Source: Lepidodermella squamata
Lineage: Eukaryota > Gastrotricha
DNA: 64,000 bases
Assembly: GCA_047495785.1 (NCBI GenBank)
Contig: JBLDXI010000020.1
Location: 930,001-994,000, forward strand
Direction of reading: 5' to 3'
Position 1 is the first letter of the stretch. Every line of letters begins with the position of its first letter. The notes below the pieces were generated by a model. It did not search any database and was not told the origin of the DNA. It was given only the letters and a program-made list of their open reading frames with translations. Below, piece after piece: positions 1 to 10,904 of this stretch. A program made the translations under genes and the position numbers.

Positions 1-117
1 ATGCAATTAAACGCTGTCTTTTCCAGGTAAACAACGTGTCCGATACAGAATAAATAACGCTGTTGTTTTCTTTTTTAAATAATATATTATAGCACATGCG
101 GTATTTAGCCCTATGTT

Positions 118-3100
118 ATGGTTCTAGTCATTATCGCCATGATAACCGCCGTCACCGTTCCCTTTTTCACCAACCCTGAACACCTAGTCCTCAGCACCGC
201 CGACCCTCAATACATCGTAGTCAAACCCGACAAGGCGTCCCACTCATCCGATTCCAACTGGGCCTCAAATGTGTTGTGGTTCACGATAGCAGCCGTGTCG
301 GCTTATGTTTTAGGCGGATTTCTAGCGCTGGTTTTCAAAGCGCTGTACGGCTACATTCGTTACCGATGCCGGAAATACTATCTAGAGCGATCTTTATCCC
401 AGGTAAGTCAGCAATAATTTTGTTGAAACAATATTTGACCGTTATAACATGTGAAAAGTGGGGGTTTGACTAAATTTTTGATTTTGATGCCGCTTTCAAG
501 ATCAATGAAAAAAGGGGTCGAGCGATATCAAAATGACGTTGATAGTCATCATGGTTGCAAAGAAAATGGGCTTCAAAGTTTACGGGTAAAAATTTCTGAT
601 TTCAAAAAATGCGTGCTTAAAAAATTTAGTTTTTTTTATTGCATCAATTAATAATTCGTCGCGCAATTAATTCGAATGTTTTTTATGCGCAAAGGTGAGA
701 AATCTATCCAGATATTCAACGATTTTGAAGGATGGGAGCCTCCTAGGGGTCTGAATTTTGAAAATTCAAAATCCTCAAGAAAAACTGAGTAGGAACATCT
801 AGAATCCCAAGAATCGTCCTTCTTCAAGTCAACACACCTTTTGCCATTTGCTGGAAAATGAGAAAATACGCCAAACCACACTTTTCACTTGTTAACGGTC
901 ATTTTATTTAAGAATTTAGTGTAGTTTCTGATATAAAAATTCAGATAGTCTCCGGGGTTATAGTGACTGCAATTTCCCTGCGATAGTAGACTGCCATTTT
1001 CTTCAGAACCTCGATTATCACGGGGAGCAGGAAACACAAGCAGAAATTCACCGAGAGTAGGACAAAGCCAATAGTTGCAATGATACCCTTCCAATAGACC
1101 ATTTCCAGATCCTCCGGGGTAGCAGCAAACACGATAGATATGACAACAAGAATCGCGAATGAGTTGATAGCTGACGCCGAAACAGCCCGCCGCCATAGGA
1201 CTAACCAATCCGGCACACCCTTATGCATTCTCGGAGTAAGTTCAAGGTGAAGAGCGATCAAAAACGCAGCGAACAGCAACGCCCCGTGAACAGCTGTAAT
1301 ACCAGCCAGCCATTTTTGTTGATGATCAGAGTAGCAGTACAAAGTTCTTTCGATGTAGTACTCGTCGCCAGTTGGGTCGTACTTCAAAGGCGAGTCGTAA
1401 TTAACGACTTTAAGACGGTCGTTTGTACCACTGAACCAAATGAGAAGCACAACTACAGTCGAGGCGACTGATACTGAAGATGGCACCCAGACTAACAATT
1501 TATCCGACAATCTTTCGATAGCCAAGTTACAGACCTCAATCGGCCAGATTCTCGGGGATAGGTGATCTTGTTTCAAAGCTACTAGCTGTTCCTTAGCCAT
1601 TCGCCTCATTCTTGTGATCACCACAAATACCAAGATCGATTGAGTTAAAATTTGGCTGGTGATGAAGCAAGGTCCAAGGGTCCCCTGAAACACCCTGACG
1701 TAGCAGAGAAAGTCCGGCAAAGTTCCGTCCCGGGTCAAAGCGTAAACAGAAGCAGCACACATTGTGACCAAACTTCCTATAGCCGTGTTGATCAAAGCTG
1801 GCATCATCGGCCACGACCGTGATCCTTCGAACGGCTTGTAATCACAATGGAAAGCTCCGACGATGAAGGTGATCACCATGAAGGCAAGGACAAACACTGC
1901 AGCGGCTACGACGATTGAATAGAACGCCAACGGGGGTTTGGTTAGGACCACATTTATCTTCGACAAATCATTCGGGGGAAGGTTCCTACAACCAGGGTTC
2001 CAGTCGATTTTCTGGCCAAGGTTTACGACTTCATAGCTAGCCATAGCGAAGATTTCTTGCGACTTCAGGGTAATCCTATACAGAGGCTTGATTTCAGATC
2101 CATTCGAAGTTATCTGAGCTACCCAAATCGGGGCCTGGTCGTTACTTTGCCGGTTGGAGTACTTAACCGGGCCTAATAGACCGAGGAAGTTACTCGAGGA
2201 AGCTGCTTTTATCATCGTCTCCATTGCCAATGTCGGTTTACTGCCGAAATCTGTGATGCTAGAATTCCACTGGCGATTCAATGCTTCTTCAGTTTTACTG
2301 AGAGAAACAATCGCTTGAAGCATAGAGTCGTGGCAAATCAACCGTTGATCGAAATCTTGGGTTGTAGTTCGATTGAGAGCCGCTGATAGATGAAAGCTGA
2401 ATTCTTCATATCCGTAGCCGAGTTCTGTTTGCTGAACAGCCAAGCTGTCCTGTTGAAGGCCATAACCTAACCAGAATGAATTCCTCATCTGCTCTGAAAC
2501 AACCGCCCTAGAACAGGGTAATGTGACTTTGTCCAGCTTGACCTTTGAAGCTGAAATCGGAATAAGGTAGACGAATTCAGGCCCATAGACGCCCTGGTTA
2601 TACGCTCGGCACCAAAACTCAACAACGCCAGCCAAGTCCAAGGTTGCGACTACCACGACCCTGACATTATTCGTGATGATAGCTTTGATTTGCTGATCTT
2701 CGAATTTCGCTAGATTTGAGTAGTAAGCAACAGTCATTATGCCGGAATCGACTAGTTTGGCTAGAATCTCAGCATTTTGCTGGGGTAGATTGCCGACAAT
2801 ACCAATTCGTCGCCACTGAATCACATCCCGAGCGAACTTGAAAACAGCCGCCATAGCTACGTCGATTGGAACGGAAGTTCGAAAGTTTGAAGTTCCAGGC
2901 TCGGCGATGAAATTGCTGTACATTGAAAACTGCGATAGCTTATAGGTCCGAATCAACCGCGAGAACGCTGGCTTCTCAATGTTCGGCCCAACAACAGCTG
3001 GAGCGATTTCGTTTTTAGGATATCGAGTCATTAAATCAATCAAGTAGTCGGTTTCGTTAGGCCCTTGCGTTCGGAAAATTGCCTCCAACTTGAAACCGGG

Positions 3101-4243
3101 TAGAATCGATGTATTTTTGTTAGCTTGCTCAATAACCAGCTGCATAGCCTTCGAGCAGGCATCTTGAGCTTCTTCGGCTTCAACATAAGCCAAAATATGC
3201 AGAATTTGCTCCGCTGCTAACGCTGCATGGAGGCAAATTCCGGCCAGAAAAAAGACTGAGATGGACATTTTTCGACAAATTATTGCCGCAAGGTTCGCAG
3301 ATTGGTCGAAATTATTAAGACGATAGGGATTTGATCGACCATTGATGTCAAGTTCAATAAAAATCTTCGCTTAATTGAGCGTGGAACGTGAAAAAACAAA
3401 CTTTTGGAATTTAACAAAAATAGCTCACTTTATGGGTTAATTTGAGCGCAAATGCGGGCATTTGGTGCGGACCTGCAGTCATCTAAATAAGTGCCATCCT
3501 AATCAAATCAAAATCAGGCAAGAGGAAGTCATTCTGGATCTAAGTAGTGGACATTATGGAAGTCTGATTTTTCTCTGACAATTAAAACAATTAAAGGATC
3601 AACGGTTTTAGATCCCTGGCAAGTTGGGAACCTGGGATCCATGTAGGTTAGACCTTATATGGGCAAATTTGAGAAGACACTTTTTCGGTCTAGTGGCTAA
3701 ATAAAGCGATTTAATGAAATTTATGAATATTTTTTGTCCGATTTCTAGGCTCGAAATCAGCCATCCGTGGTGCTATCACCTCTGTTGAGTCAGCCTTCCA
3801 ATATGGCGTCCCTGCATTATCATCCTCCCCTGGATGAACACCGGCGTTTCTCGCCAGTTTTCCCCGACCGTATACCCCCTTCAGCTAGCAACTGTGCAAT
3901 TTCAATGATGTCCGTTTCGATCTCAGGAGCGAAGTTGTCAAGCTCCGCGCCGTCTACGCCAACTGCGGCTAAACCTCTTATGCCCGACTATTCGCCACGC
4001 GTTGTCGTTCCATCGGCGGCTGTTGATCTTTCAGAGGCTAGAAATAGCAGCAGCACGACAGCCGCCAATAAGACGTGCCCAGCAGCTGTCAGGCAGTCGC
4101 CGGCTTTTGTTATGAAAAACAAGTCGAAACGCGGCGGCGTGTGCTCGCGCGTCATCGAGGAGGAAAATTCCGCCGAACACCTCGATCGCGTGACTGCTAT
4201 TTTGCTCGACGAAAAATGCGAAGAGATAGCAACAATAATTTGA
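118..4243 (+). CDS. Putative two-exon membrane protein, possibly 5'-partial, with an antisense gene in its intron
   Basis: Exon 1 (about 118-402) encodes two hydrophobic segments, roughly residues 1-17 and 42-70, followed by a basic juxtamembrane stretch. It ends at a strong donor (cag|gtaagt at 403) in phase 0. An acceptor (atttctag at 3747-3748) opens a phase-0 exon 3749-4243, which encodes a Ser/Pro/Ala-rich tail of about 165 residues ending in an acidic stretch. The join is supported by matching phase and by open frame on both sides, but the 3.3 kb intron is far longer than others here, so two separate genes are possible. The in-frame stop at 106-108 may lie in an intron (tatttag at 102-108 could be an acceptor), so the protein may begin left of the window. 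Family not recognised. A polyadenylation signal follows at 4330. Confidence 0.45.
941..3268 (-). CDS. Class C G-protein-coupled receptor, GABA-B-receptor-like, intronless
   Basis: A single 775-residue open frame. The N-terminus is a hydrophobic signal peptide (about residues 1-19). Residues about 20-430 match a periplasmic-binding-protein-like (Venus flytrap) ligand domain, with PAVVGP early in the lobe and WRRIGIVG before the second lobe. Seven hydrophobic segments follow from about residue 447 to 745, with a short cytoplasmic tail. This is the class C/GABA-B layout: no cysteine-rich domain separates the flytrap from the membrane part. In the family, ligand closure of the flytrap activates the heptahelical domain and Gi/o signalling, usually in heterodimers. 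The ligand is not predictable here. The gene has no intron, unlike most neighbours, and lies antisense inside the putative intron of the flanking plus-strand gene. Sure of the family; the subtype is open. Confidence 0.88.
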   Translation of the reverse strand: MSISVFFLAGICLHAALAAEQILHILAYVEAEEAQDACSKAMQLVIEQANKNTSILPGFKLEAIFRTQGPNETDYLIDLMTRYPKNEIAPAVVGPNIEKPAFSRLIRTYKLSQFSMYSNFIAEPGTSNFRTSVPIDVAMAAVFKFARDVIQWRRIGIVGNLPQQNAEILAKLVDSGIMTVAYYSNLAKFEDQQIKAIITNNVRVVVVATLDLAGVVEFWCRAYNQGVYGPEFVYLIPISASKVKLDKVTLPCSRAVVSEQMRNSFWLGYGLQQDSLAVQQTELGYGYEEFSFHLSAALNRTTTQDFDQRLICHDSMLQAIVSLSKTEEALNRQWNSSITDFGSKPTLAMETMIKAASSSNFLGLLGPVKYSNRQSNDQAPIWVAQITSNGSEIKPLYRITLKSQEIFAMASYEVVNLGQKIDWNPGCRNLPPNDLSKINVVLTKPPLAFYSIVVAAAVFVLAFMVITFIVGAFHCDYKPFEGSRSWPMMPALINTAIGSLVTMCAASVYALTRDGTLPDFLCYVRVFQGTLGPCFITSQILTQSILVFVVITRMRRMAKEQLVALKQDHLSPRIWPIEVCNLAIERLSDKLLVWVPSSVSVASTVVVLLIWFSGTNDRLKVVNYDSPLKYDPTGDEYYIERTLYCYSDHQQKWLAGITAVHGALLFAAFLIALHLELTPRMHKGVPDWLVLWRRAVSASAINSFAILVVISIVFAATPEDLEMVYWKGIIATIGFVLLSVNFCLCFLLPVIIEVLKKMAVYYRREIAVTITPETI

Positions 4244-5278
4244 CCAATATTTTTCTTTGTCGATCTCTCTATGTTTGTTTAACGATAAATCTATAGTACA
4301 TGATGATACTGAGATGAAAAAAGCTATGGAATAAATATATTTTATTATTTCGAGTGTCTGGTTTTTGGGTTGCAAATTTCGAATTATTAATTTCCAAAAA
4401 TCAAAAATCCATCGCAAAATGCGCGTGACCGGGAAATTCGTTGTCCCTTAAGTTGGGCAACTACCATTTGGAATTTTGGAATTTTTTTAGGAATTCAAAC
4501 TATTTTTTTTTAATTTAGTCCACTGTGGGGAATCTTTTTCTACGATTTTACCGAAGACATTGAAAATTTACCAGAAAAACCCCTGAAATCCCTGAAAACT
4601 TCGATGGTAACTGGTTCGGTAATTTTCGGTTTTTACCTGGTTGGATCACATTTCTTCGGATTTTTTAATCCCGTTCACAAGAGACGTACTTGATTACTTT
4701 TTACTCTTGTTGTGGCATTTTATATTTTTCTAAGATTTTTCTTGCCACGAAATACGGCTTCCTGTCTCATTTTAGAGTTTCTGGCCCCTTTTCCCGTGTA
4801 TTTTCTTTGGTTGCGTATTTCTTATGGGACACGCTGTACAACCATTTTAACCCCATTTTTTCTTCGAGAAAAGCTTGCTGGTCGATGAATCATAGTCCTA
4901 GTTTTTGTCCCACGCTGTTTAGTGGTGTTGTAGCATGAACCTTTATGGAACTAATCCAATTTCGAAAAAGGACTAATTGATATTTTCGGTTATTCGTGCG
5001 AGCTTTGACCTATCGATCAAGAACTAAACGCGGGCTTTGAGGTATAAAGTTGCGGGGAGAAATGAACTGTTGCTCATGATTACTCGCCAATTATTAAAGA
5101 CATAATTTTTATCAAACGGTTTATTCGCGTATTTTTCGTAATCACTGGTAATAATGCTAATAAGAGTGGCCGCTTCACCGACCTGCCGTGAGGATTTTTA
5201 GCCAGTTACCTCAGCTTTTGGAAGATGTGATTCGTAACACGGGTTTCGAAATAATGAAACACAAATAATATTATATTA
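4244..5278. other. Intergenic stretch between convergent genes
   Basis: Holds the 3' end of the plus-strand gene, with AATAAA at 4330-4335, and the MITE copy at 4437-4836. It is otherwise A/T-rich with no supportable gene. A further CCCACGCTGTTTA near 4907 resembles a MITE end but is isolated. Confidence 0.6.
4437..4836 (-). mobile_element. MITE with Tc1/mariner-like terminal inverted repeats, copy 1
   Basis: The right end reads TTATGGGACACGCTG followed by TA at 4837-4838. The left end near 4437 (TTGTCCC...) is a decayed version of the inverted end. The whole stretch aligns, in reverse orientation, with 59728-60102: both ends match, as do the interior block CAGAAACTCTAAAAT and the core ACCGAAAATTACCGAACCAG. 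It has no coding capacity, so it is a non-autonomous element. GTGTCCCATAAG-type ends are common in mariner-family elements (family knowledge). Confidence 0.75.
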
Positions 5279-5959
5279 TCATTCTTGCACCTCGGGTAAA
5301 TTTGGTTTATAACGGCCGGCTGTCATGCCGCCGAACGTGTTGGCCCGTTCGCGGGTCTGATGGTTCGGCGAGCCGTGGCTGGTAACTTGGACAATAATAT
5401 TCGAACCCTCGCCGATGAACAAGTTCGAGTTAGACGAGGATATCGAAGGCGGTGTGATAAGGACATTACTGCTGAGGCCGTAAGCTAGGGGCGACTCGCC
5501 TCGAGACTCCTGATTCAGCGGCGCCGAGTGGCTCTGGCCATCGTGAGCTAACACCGTCGGCACCTCTAACGACGAAGTTTTCCGAATGTGCCTATCCATC
5601 GAACCTCGGCGGCTATCATTCTAAAAAAGGAGGACGCTAATTAAAAAAACCCTCCTTAATTTTAATTGCGACATTACAGAGTCAGAATTTGGCGGGCTTT
5701 GCTGCTGTTTTAATATTAACTCGCTCGATCGATTTGCCAGTGAGTTTAGGGAACGGCTAGGGCTTCGCAGGCCTTTCCTCTCGAGCTGGGCCTGAAATTT
5801 CGTGTGTTCCATATTCAGCATCTTGAGCTTGGTGTTGTGTTCAAGGGCGATGTCATTGAGGCGTTTTTGCAGTTTCGACTCCTCGATTTGCAACCAACGG
5901 CAGTCTCGAGTTCTCTCATAGCGTTTTCTTTCCTTCAACTCCTGCTTCGATAAATTCAT
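5279..5959 (-). CDS. Small coiled-coil protein with a disordered tail, unknown function
   Basis: Two coding exons, 5678-5959 and 5279-5620, joined in phase 0 across a 57 bp GT-AG intron (5621-5677), give 207 residues. Residues 1-60 are rich in Lys/Arg/Glu/Gln with heptad-like spacing, as in a coiled coil. The rest is Ser/Pro/Asn-rich and looks disordered, with several basic-Ser sites such as RRGSM that could be kinase targets. An upstream non-coding exon is likely: minus-strand donor ACAG|GTGAGC at about 6091 and acceptor TCTAG at 5983-5984. No in-frame ATG precedes 5959, so that ATG is taken as the start. I do not recognise the family. It may be the tail of a larger scaffold protein, but no further exon is evident. 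Confidence 0.6.
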
Positions 5960-6886
5960 CGATAACAGGCCTGGTACTACTCTAGATATGAAATAATGTT
6001 GGATTTAAGGTCAAAAAAGGAAGCATTTAACGGCGGGTTCGAGTCTTCGAAGTAAAAAGGTCGTAATGGGTCGTTTTTCTTAATAGCTCACCTGTATCTC
6101 CTTCTGCGCTGCCTACTCTCTATTCTCTTTCACAGACTTCGGACTCGCTGTTGATATTGTAAGCAGTTTGAAGTGTATTTTAGCGATAAAAAAATGAATA
6201 GCACTGACTGCGTTATTAATGGCCGCGATGACTTTTGCGCGGCGTATAATGGCGCACATTCTCCGGTAGTTTCCCCCCGTTCTATTGACAGAACGAAGGA
6301 AACGAACTCGACTAAGCCGCGGGCGTCAATAGCGCCCGTCTCACATAGAAGGACGATGCGCCTTTTATACTATAGTTATCGGCTCGCAAGTACTCCAGTT
6401 TTCCAGGTGTATTCCGTTTTTTTTGTATCTGTGTTACGTGAAGAGGGCTATTTTAATATAAGAACGAAGCTTACGACAGCAAAGCGTCTCATTACGCGGC
6501 CAATTCTTTGACATGATTTATTGCACTACCATTTTTGGCAACAAAAACGGACCTGACGGAATGCGTCGTAGTTCTTATTCATTTTTTCGAACTGTTATAT
6601 AGCAGCTAATTTTAGTTATTTGGGCGTGAACGCGCACTTACGTCATCAACGCGTGAGGTTTATAGAGCTGTCCGATTAAGTGGTGTTTATTTGCTTCGTT
6701 GATTTCGTCACTGAAAAATTCATTGCGTTGAGGCCAATTTTAAACCTGGGCAAAATGAGGGGAAACAAATTTTTCCGGTAAATCCCAGCGGAATTTCTAC
6801 CTGGGGAAAGTTTGGCTTGACGTGGGCTAAACGTGCACTTTGCAAGTGGTGGAATTATTTAATTATTTTAACATTAAACAAGCAAA
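5960..6886. other. Divergent upstream region between the coiled-coil gene and the first Cys-loop channel gene
   Basis: Contains the likely 5' UTR exon and intron of the minus-strand gene (5983-6091 intron). The part from about 6650 is the 5' flank of the first Cys-loop gene. A 112-codon open frame at 6173-6511 has no recognisable features and is not called. Confidence 0.5.
6650..6745 (+). repeat. Duplicated 5' flank, copy upstream of the first Cys-loop gene
   Basis: CGTGAGGTTT and GAGCTGTCCGATTAAGTG here recur at about 9380-9455 upstream of the second Cys-loop gene, followed by further similar sequence (ATTCA..GCGTTG). Upstream sequence was therefore included in the tandem duplication. Confidence 0.7.
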
Positions 6887-8187
6887 ATGTTTTACTTATC
6901 AGGCGAGTTTTTGCTGTTAATGTTCATGCTTCAGGGCTGTAACGCTGTCGAGGATGTCCGGAAAGCAGTGTTCACAGAGTGTAATTTGATGCCAGAGTCA
7001 TCTAGCCCAAATGAGTTTGACCTTGATGGAGCCCCTATGCCGGTTTCGATATCCGTACAACTCGATCGGTTGATCGAGCTTGATGACCTCAAAGAGACAT
7101 TTTCGGTCAGCGGTGTCATCTTCTTGACATTTGGCATCGATTGCGTTAAGAATGCGTCGCTAAAGTACCATAATGAGGTCAAACGTATTCGTGATTACTG
7201 GGTTATTACCAATACCGATGACTATTGGCGGCCGCCCTTCATTCACTGGAACAGGTTTAAAGGCATAAAGAAATAACAATTAATTTGCTTTTAAAACTTT
7301 CAAACAGCCGTGGCGATTATGGCTTAACAAAGGATTGCTTTTCAATAATGAATGTTATCCCTTTCGAAGGTATGGTTCTATTCGGCTATGCCGGGGTTCT
7401 AACCAGCTCGTGTGCCCTCAAACTCGAGACGTATTGTGGCATGACCCAAATAGTGAAAAACATTATTGCTACTTAATTTTAACAGATTTCCTACCGATAC
7501 GCAAACTTGTACGATGGAATTCGCGTTGTGGATGACTGACTGGATGGTAAAGGTTCAAAGTTTTGATGTAAGCTTCATGTCAGATAACGGCGAGAGGTTT
7601 ATTACCGACAATCTTGGATGGACCTTCATATCGACCAATGCTAGCTGGAAAACTATGCCTTACGAGGCGAATACGTACCAGTATTTCAAAGTCGAGGTCC
7701 GCGTCAAACGCCTGGTTCACTACTACATTGTCAACATTGTATGGCCCTGTGCCTTGCTTACCATTGTTCAGTATGCGACATTCTTTATTCCGCCAGAAAT
7801 GGGAGATAGACCCAGGTTGGTTTGTTCATGATAATGGCCATTTCACACATCTTTCTTTTCAACAGCTTCGCAATGACCATTCTTTTGAGCTTCACGGTTA
7901 TCAGCTCTGGTCTTCAAAGCAACATTCCGAAAACTCCAGTCGAAGTTGCCATCAGCAACTTGATCACAGTGCTGACTGTTTCGGCTACCTTCATAACCTG
8001 CTACGCCGCACTCACCTGTGCATGGGTGGAATCCTACAACAAAACTGCGTATAAAACATATACTTTTCTGGGTTCAAACATTCGATTTTGCCGAATTATT
8101 GATGTCATCGTAATGGCAAGCATTTGCGTTGTCACTTTTATCGTTATGATTTCGATAAGTGCAGCCTCGGGATTTATGACTTACTAA
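6887..8187 (+). CDS. Cys-loop ligand-gated ion channel subunit, paralog 1
   Basis: Four exons (6887-7254, 7308-7430, 7486-7815, 7866-8187) give 380 residues. A signal peptide occupies about residues 1-20. The diagnostic Cys-loop, two cysteines exactly 13 residues apart (C..LETFPTDTQTC), spans the exon 2/3 junction, which confirms that splice. The extracellular domain is followed by TM1 (VNIVWPCALLTIVQYATFF), the PPEMGDR turn, TM2 (ILLSFTVISSG), TM3 and, after a very short loop of about 20 residues, TM4. Most animal subunits have a TM3-TM4 loop of over 100 residues, so this is a compact form. No vicinal Cys pair is seen in loop C, so it is not a classical acetylcholine alpha subunit. It probably forms a pentameric plasma-membrane channel; ligand and ion selectivity cannot be read. 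It is the tandem partner of the genes at 9580 and 10905. Confidence 0.9.
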
Positions 8188-8599
8188 CATTGCTGGCATA
8201 ATCAATTGAAGCATGAATGTAAAAAATGTGATTCGATTCGATAAATACCCAAATTAAACCGGCTGTCCATGGTGTCCATCAAACGCTGAAATTTAGTAAA
8301 GGTTAATTGAAGGTAAATGAATGTAAATATGGAAACTTGAAATATTGAGAAACTACTGCTGTCACCATAATTCACGCTAGAATCATTTTAACCAAAACCC
8401 TGCAGAGAGGCATACTCGGCTTGACTGCAGACCAGCGCAAACAGGATCCACGAACAGGACAGGCGAACAGCAGCCGCAGCAGTCTCATTGTGCGATAGAA
8501 TGTCGACCGAATTCGAGAGTGGGCACGTAGTAAGCGATTTCCATCGGGGTTCCACTGTAGATATTGCTTAGGGTGTGCCAACTGCCAAGTGCACCTACT

Positions 8600-8955
8600 A
8601 AAAATAAGGTTCCAGCACTAAATTTGAAAGTCACTCGCACTGCAGCAAAGCTCAGCTTCGTAAGGCGCCGTAATAACGACTATCGCTCTGTGTCTAACTC
8701 GGAAGTTGAGGCAGCAATCGAAAAATTGTCGTACAAACAGACCACAGGGTTGATGGAATTCCTGAATGCGTCGTGAAGATGTCGAAGTCCACAATCGCCC
8801 CATACTGTTCAACATGGGAATTAAGGAAGGAAAGTTTGTTGATGATTGGAAGGTTTCAATCGTTACAACTCTTCACAAATCTGGGAGCAGAGCGGATGCT
8901 GGCAACTATCGACCCATCTCTATCACATCTGCAATCGCGCGCACTTTCGAACGAT
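8600..8955 (+). mobile_element. Broken non-LTR retrotransposon (LINE) reverse-transcriptase fragment
   Basis: Translated pieces read SNSEVEAAIEKL, then after a frame change GIPECVVKMSKSTIAPY, then after another KVSIVTTLHKSG and NYRPISITS..ARTFER. This order is typical of the fingers region of non-LTR reverse transcriptases, where NYRPIS is a hallmark block. At least two frameshifts and the loss of the catalytic region show it is dead. It sits between two tandem channel genes. Clade (CR1, Jockey, RTE and so on) is not determined. Confidence 0.8.
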
Positions 8956-9379
8956 GGCGTAGCGCGGCGATGCTGACCTTCGTCGGGCAGTGGTGTTTCT
9001 AGATTTTAGCTAGATTTTAAATAGTATTGAGTCCTGATAAAAAAGTGTTTTTCGTGGTCATCATTTGATCTTGAATCGGCCGCGGTTTTTTATTATTATT
9101 ATTATTGACTGCTTGCCTCCAACTTGTCGCGCCCCAAACAGGTGATTTCCACCCTCGCGACGCGACACGCGACAAAATACATTGTTATTTCTGTCGCTAG
9201 CTGTAACGGAACGGTCGTCCAGCCTACCCAATTGTTCGGGGGCCTGTCGCGCCGCTGAGTCCGTGAAGATCATAGAACAAGTGCGCGATACCTTATTCGT
9301 CGTGCCGTTCACTTGTCGGTGTCGCCGGACAATATCGCGAGTCCGTGATACCAGCTATGCGTCATCAAAAGCAATGAGG

Positions 9380-9455
9380 TGCGTGAGGTTTCCATTGAGC
9401 TGTCCGATTAAGTGATGTCTGCACTATAAAATTCACCGCGTTGGTGCCATTTTTG
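9380..9455 (+). repeat. Duplicated 5' flank, copy upstream of the second Cys-loop gene
   Basis: Shares GAGCTGTCCGATTAAGTG and following sequence with 6650-6745. It lies about 130-200 bp upstream of the ATG and may contain a shared promoter. Confidence 0.7.
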
Positions 9456-9579
9456 AACTTGATAGAAAGGTAGTTTTTATGCCGCATCTCTGCGGACTTG
9501 ACACCTGGTAGAAAAATGTGGGGGATGGCAAAGTTTCAAGTAAAAAAAAATATTTCATTTTTTGCATTCTAAAAGCAAA

Positions 9580-10878
9580 ATGTTTTACTTGTCGTACATA
9601 TTCCCGCTGTTATTGCCCATGCTTCAAGGTCAAACCGCTGCGGATGACTTTCGCACAGCAGTGTTCACAGAGTGTAATCTACTGCCAGGGTCATCAAGCC
9701 CGAATGAGTTTGATCTTGATGCAGCTCCTATACCCGTTTCTGTATCCATACAGCTCGATCGATTGATTGAGCTTGATGACGTAAGGGAGAGATTTTCGGT
9801 TAGCGGCGTCATCTTCGTGACATTTAGCGTCGATTGCGTTAAGAATGCGTCGCTACGGTACCATAATGAGGTGAAGCATATTCGTGATTACTGGGTTTTA
9901 ACCAACACTGAAGACTATTGGCGGCCGCCCTTTGTTCACTGGAACAGGTATAGAGTAAAAGTACATTTGTATTGTTAATTATACAACTTTCTAACAGCGG
10001 AGGTGATTTCGGCTTGGACAAGGATTGCTATTCAATATTGAATGTTATCCCTTTCGAGGGCCTGGTATTATACGGGTATGCTGGGGTTCTAACCAGTATG
10101 TGTGCCCTAAAACTCGAAACGTATTGAAACGCCGCCAAATTAGTCACAACAAATGTTGACATTTGAATATTAACAGATTTCCCACTGATACGCAGACTTG
10201 CTCGATGGATTTTGTGCTATGGATGACTGACTGGATGGTTACGGTTCAAAATTTCGAAGTCGGCTTCATGACCGGAAAAGATGACAAATTCATTACCGAT
10301 AATCTTGGCTGGTCCTTCATATCTACCAACGCTAGCTGGAAAACCCTGTCTGACCAGGCGAATACATACAAGCTCTTCAAAGTTGAGATCAGCGTGAAAC
10401 GCCTGGTTCACTATTACATTGTCAACATCGTGTGGCCTTGTGCCTTGCTTACCATTGTTCAGTATGCGACATTCTTCATCCCGCCTGAAATGGGGGATAG
10501 ACCGAGGTTAGTTTTTTCATGAAAATAGCCATTTCACTCATCTTGCTTTTCAACAGCTTCGCAATGACAATTCTTTTGAGCTTCACGGTTATCAGTTCCG
10601 GTCTTCAAAGCAACATTCCGAAAACTCCTGTCGAAGTTGCTATCAGCAACCTAATCACAGTCCTGACTGTTTCGGCTACTTTCATAACCTGCTACGCTGC
10701 AATCACCTGTGCCTGGGTGGAATCCTACAACAAAACTGCGTATAAAACATATAATTTTCTGGGTTCAAACATTCGATTTTGCCGAATTATTGATGTCATC
10801 GTAATGGCAAGCATTTGCGTTGTCACTTTTATTGTTATGATTTCGATAAGTGCAGCCTCGGGATTTATGACATACTAG
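9580..10878 (+). CDS. Cys-loop ligand-gated ion channel subunit, paralog 2
   Basis: Four exons (9580-9947, 9998-10120, 10177-10506, 10557-10878) have exactly the same lengths as the upstream paralog and give 380 residues. ATG at 9580 is chosen because it starts a good signal peptide and aligns with paralog 1. The Cys-loop (13-residue spacing) again spans exons 2 and 3. TM1-TM4 and the short TM3-TM4 loop are as in paralog 1. The last ~145 bp of exon 4 differ from paralog 1 at only about three positions, while exon 1 is clearly more diverged. Its stop is 26 bp from the ATG of the next gene. Probable role: subunit of a ligand-gated channel, possibly co-assembling with its neighbours. Ligand unknown. 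Confidence 0.9.
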
Positions 10879-10904
10879 CACATTACTTGTTAATCAATTA
10901 AAGC

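Larger units (their letters stand above)
8188..9579. other. Spacer between Cys-loop genes 1 and 2
   Basis: Contains a LINE reverse-transcriptase relic (about 8600-8955), a short ATT microsatellite (about 9089-9108) and the duplicated 5' flank of gene 2 (about 9380-9455). No other gene is supportable. Confidence 0.6.

Noticed and set aside
1593-1814. Minus-strand frame inside the class C receptor
   Set aside because: Shadow frame of the receptor.
6036-6052. GGGTTCGAGTCT resembling a tRNA B box
   Set aside because: No cloverleaf can be folded around it; it lies in a probable 5' UTR intron.
6173-6511. 112-codon plus-strand frame
   Set aside because: No domain, signal peptide or splice context. 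It overlaps the flanks of two genes.
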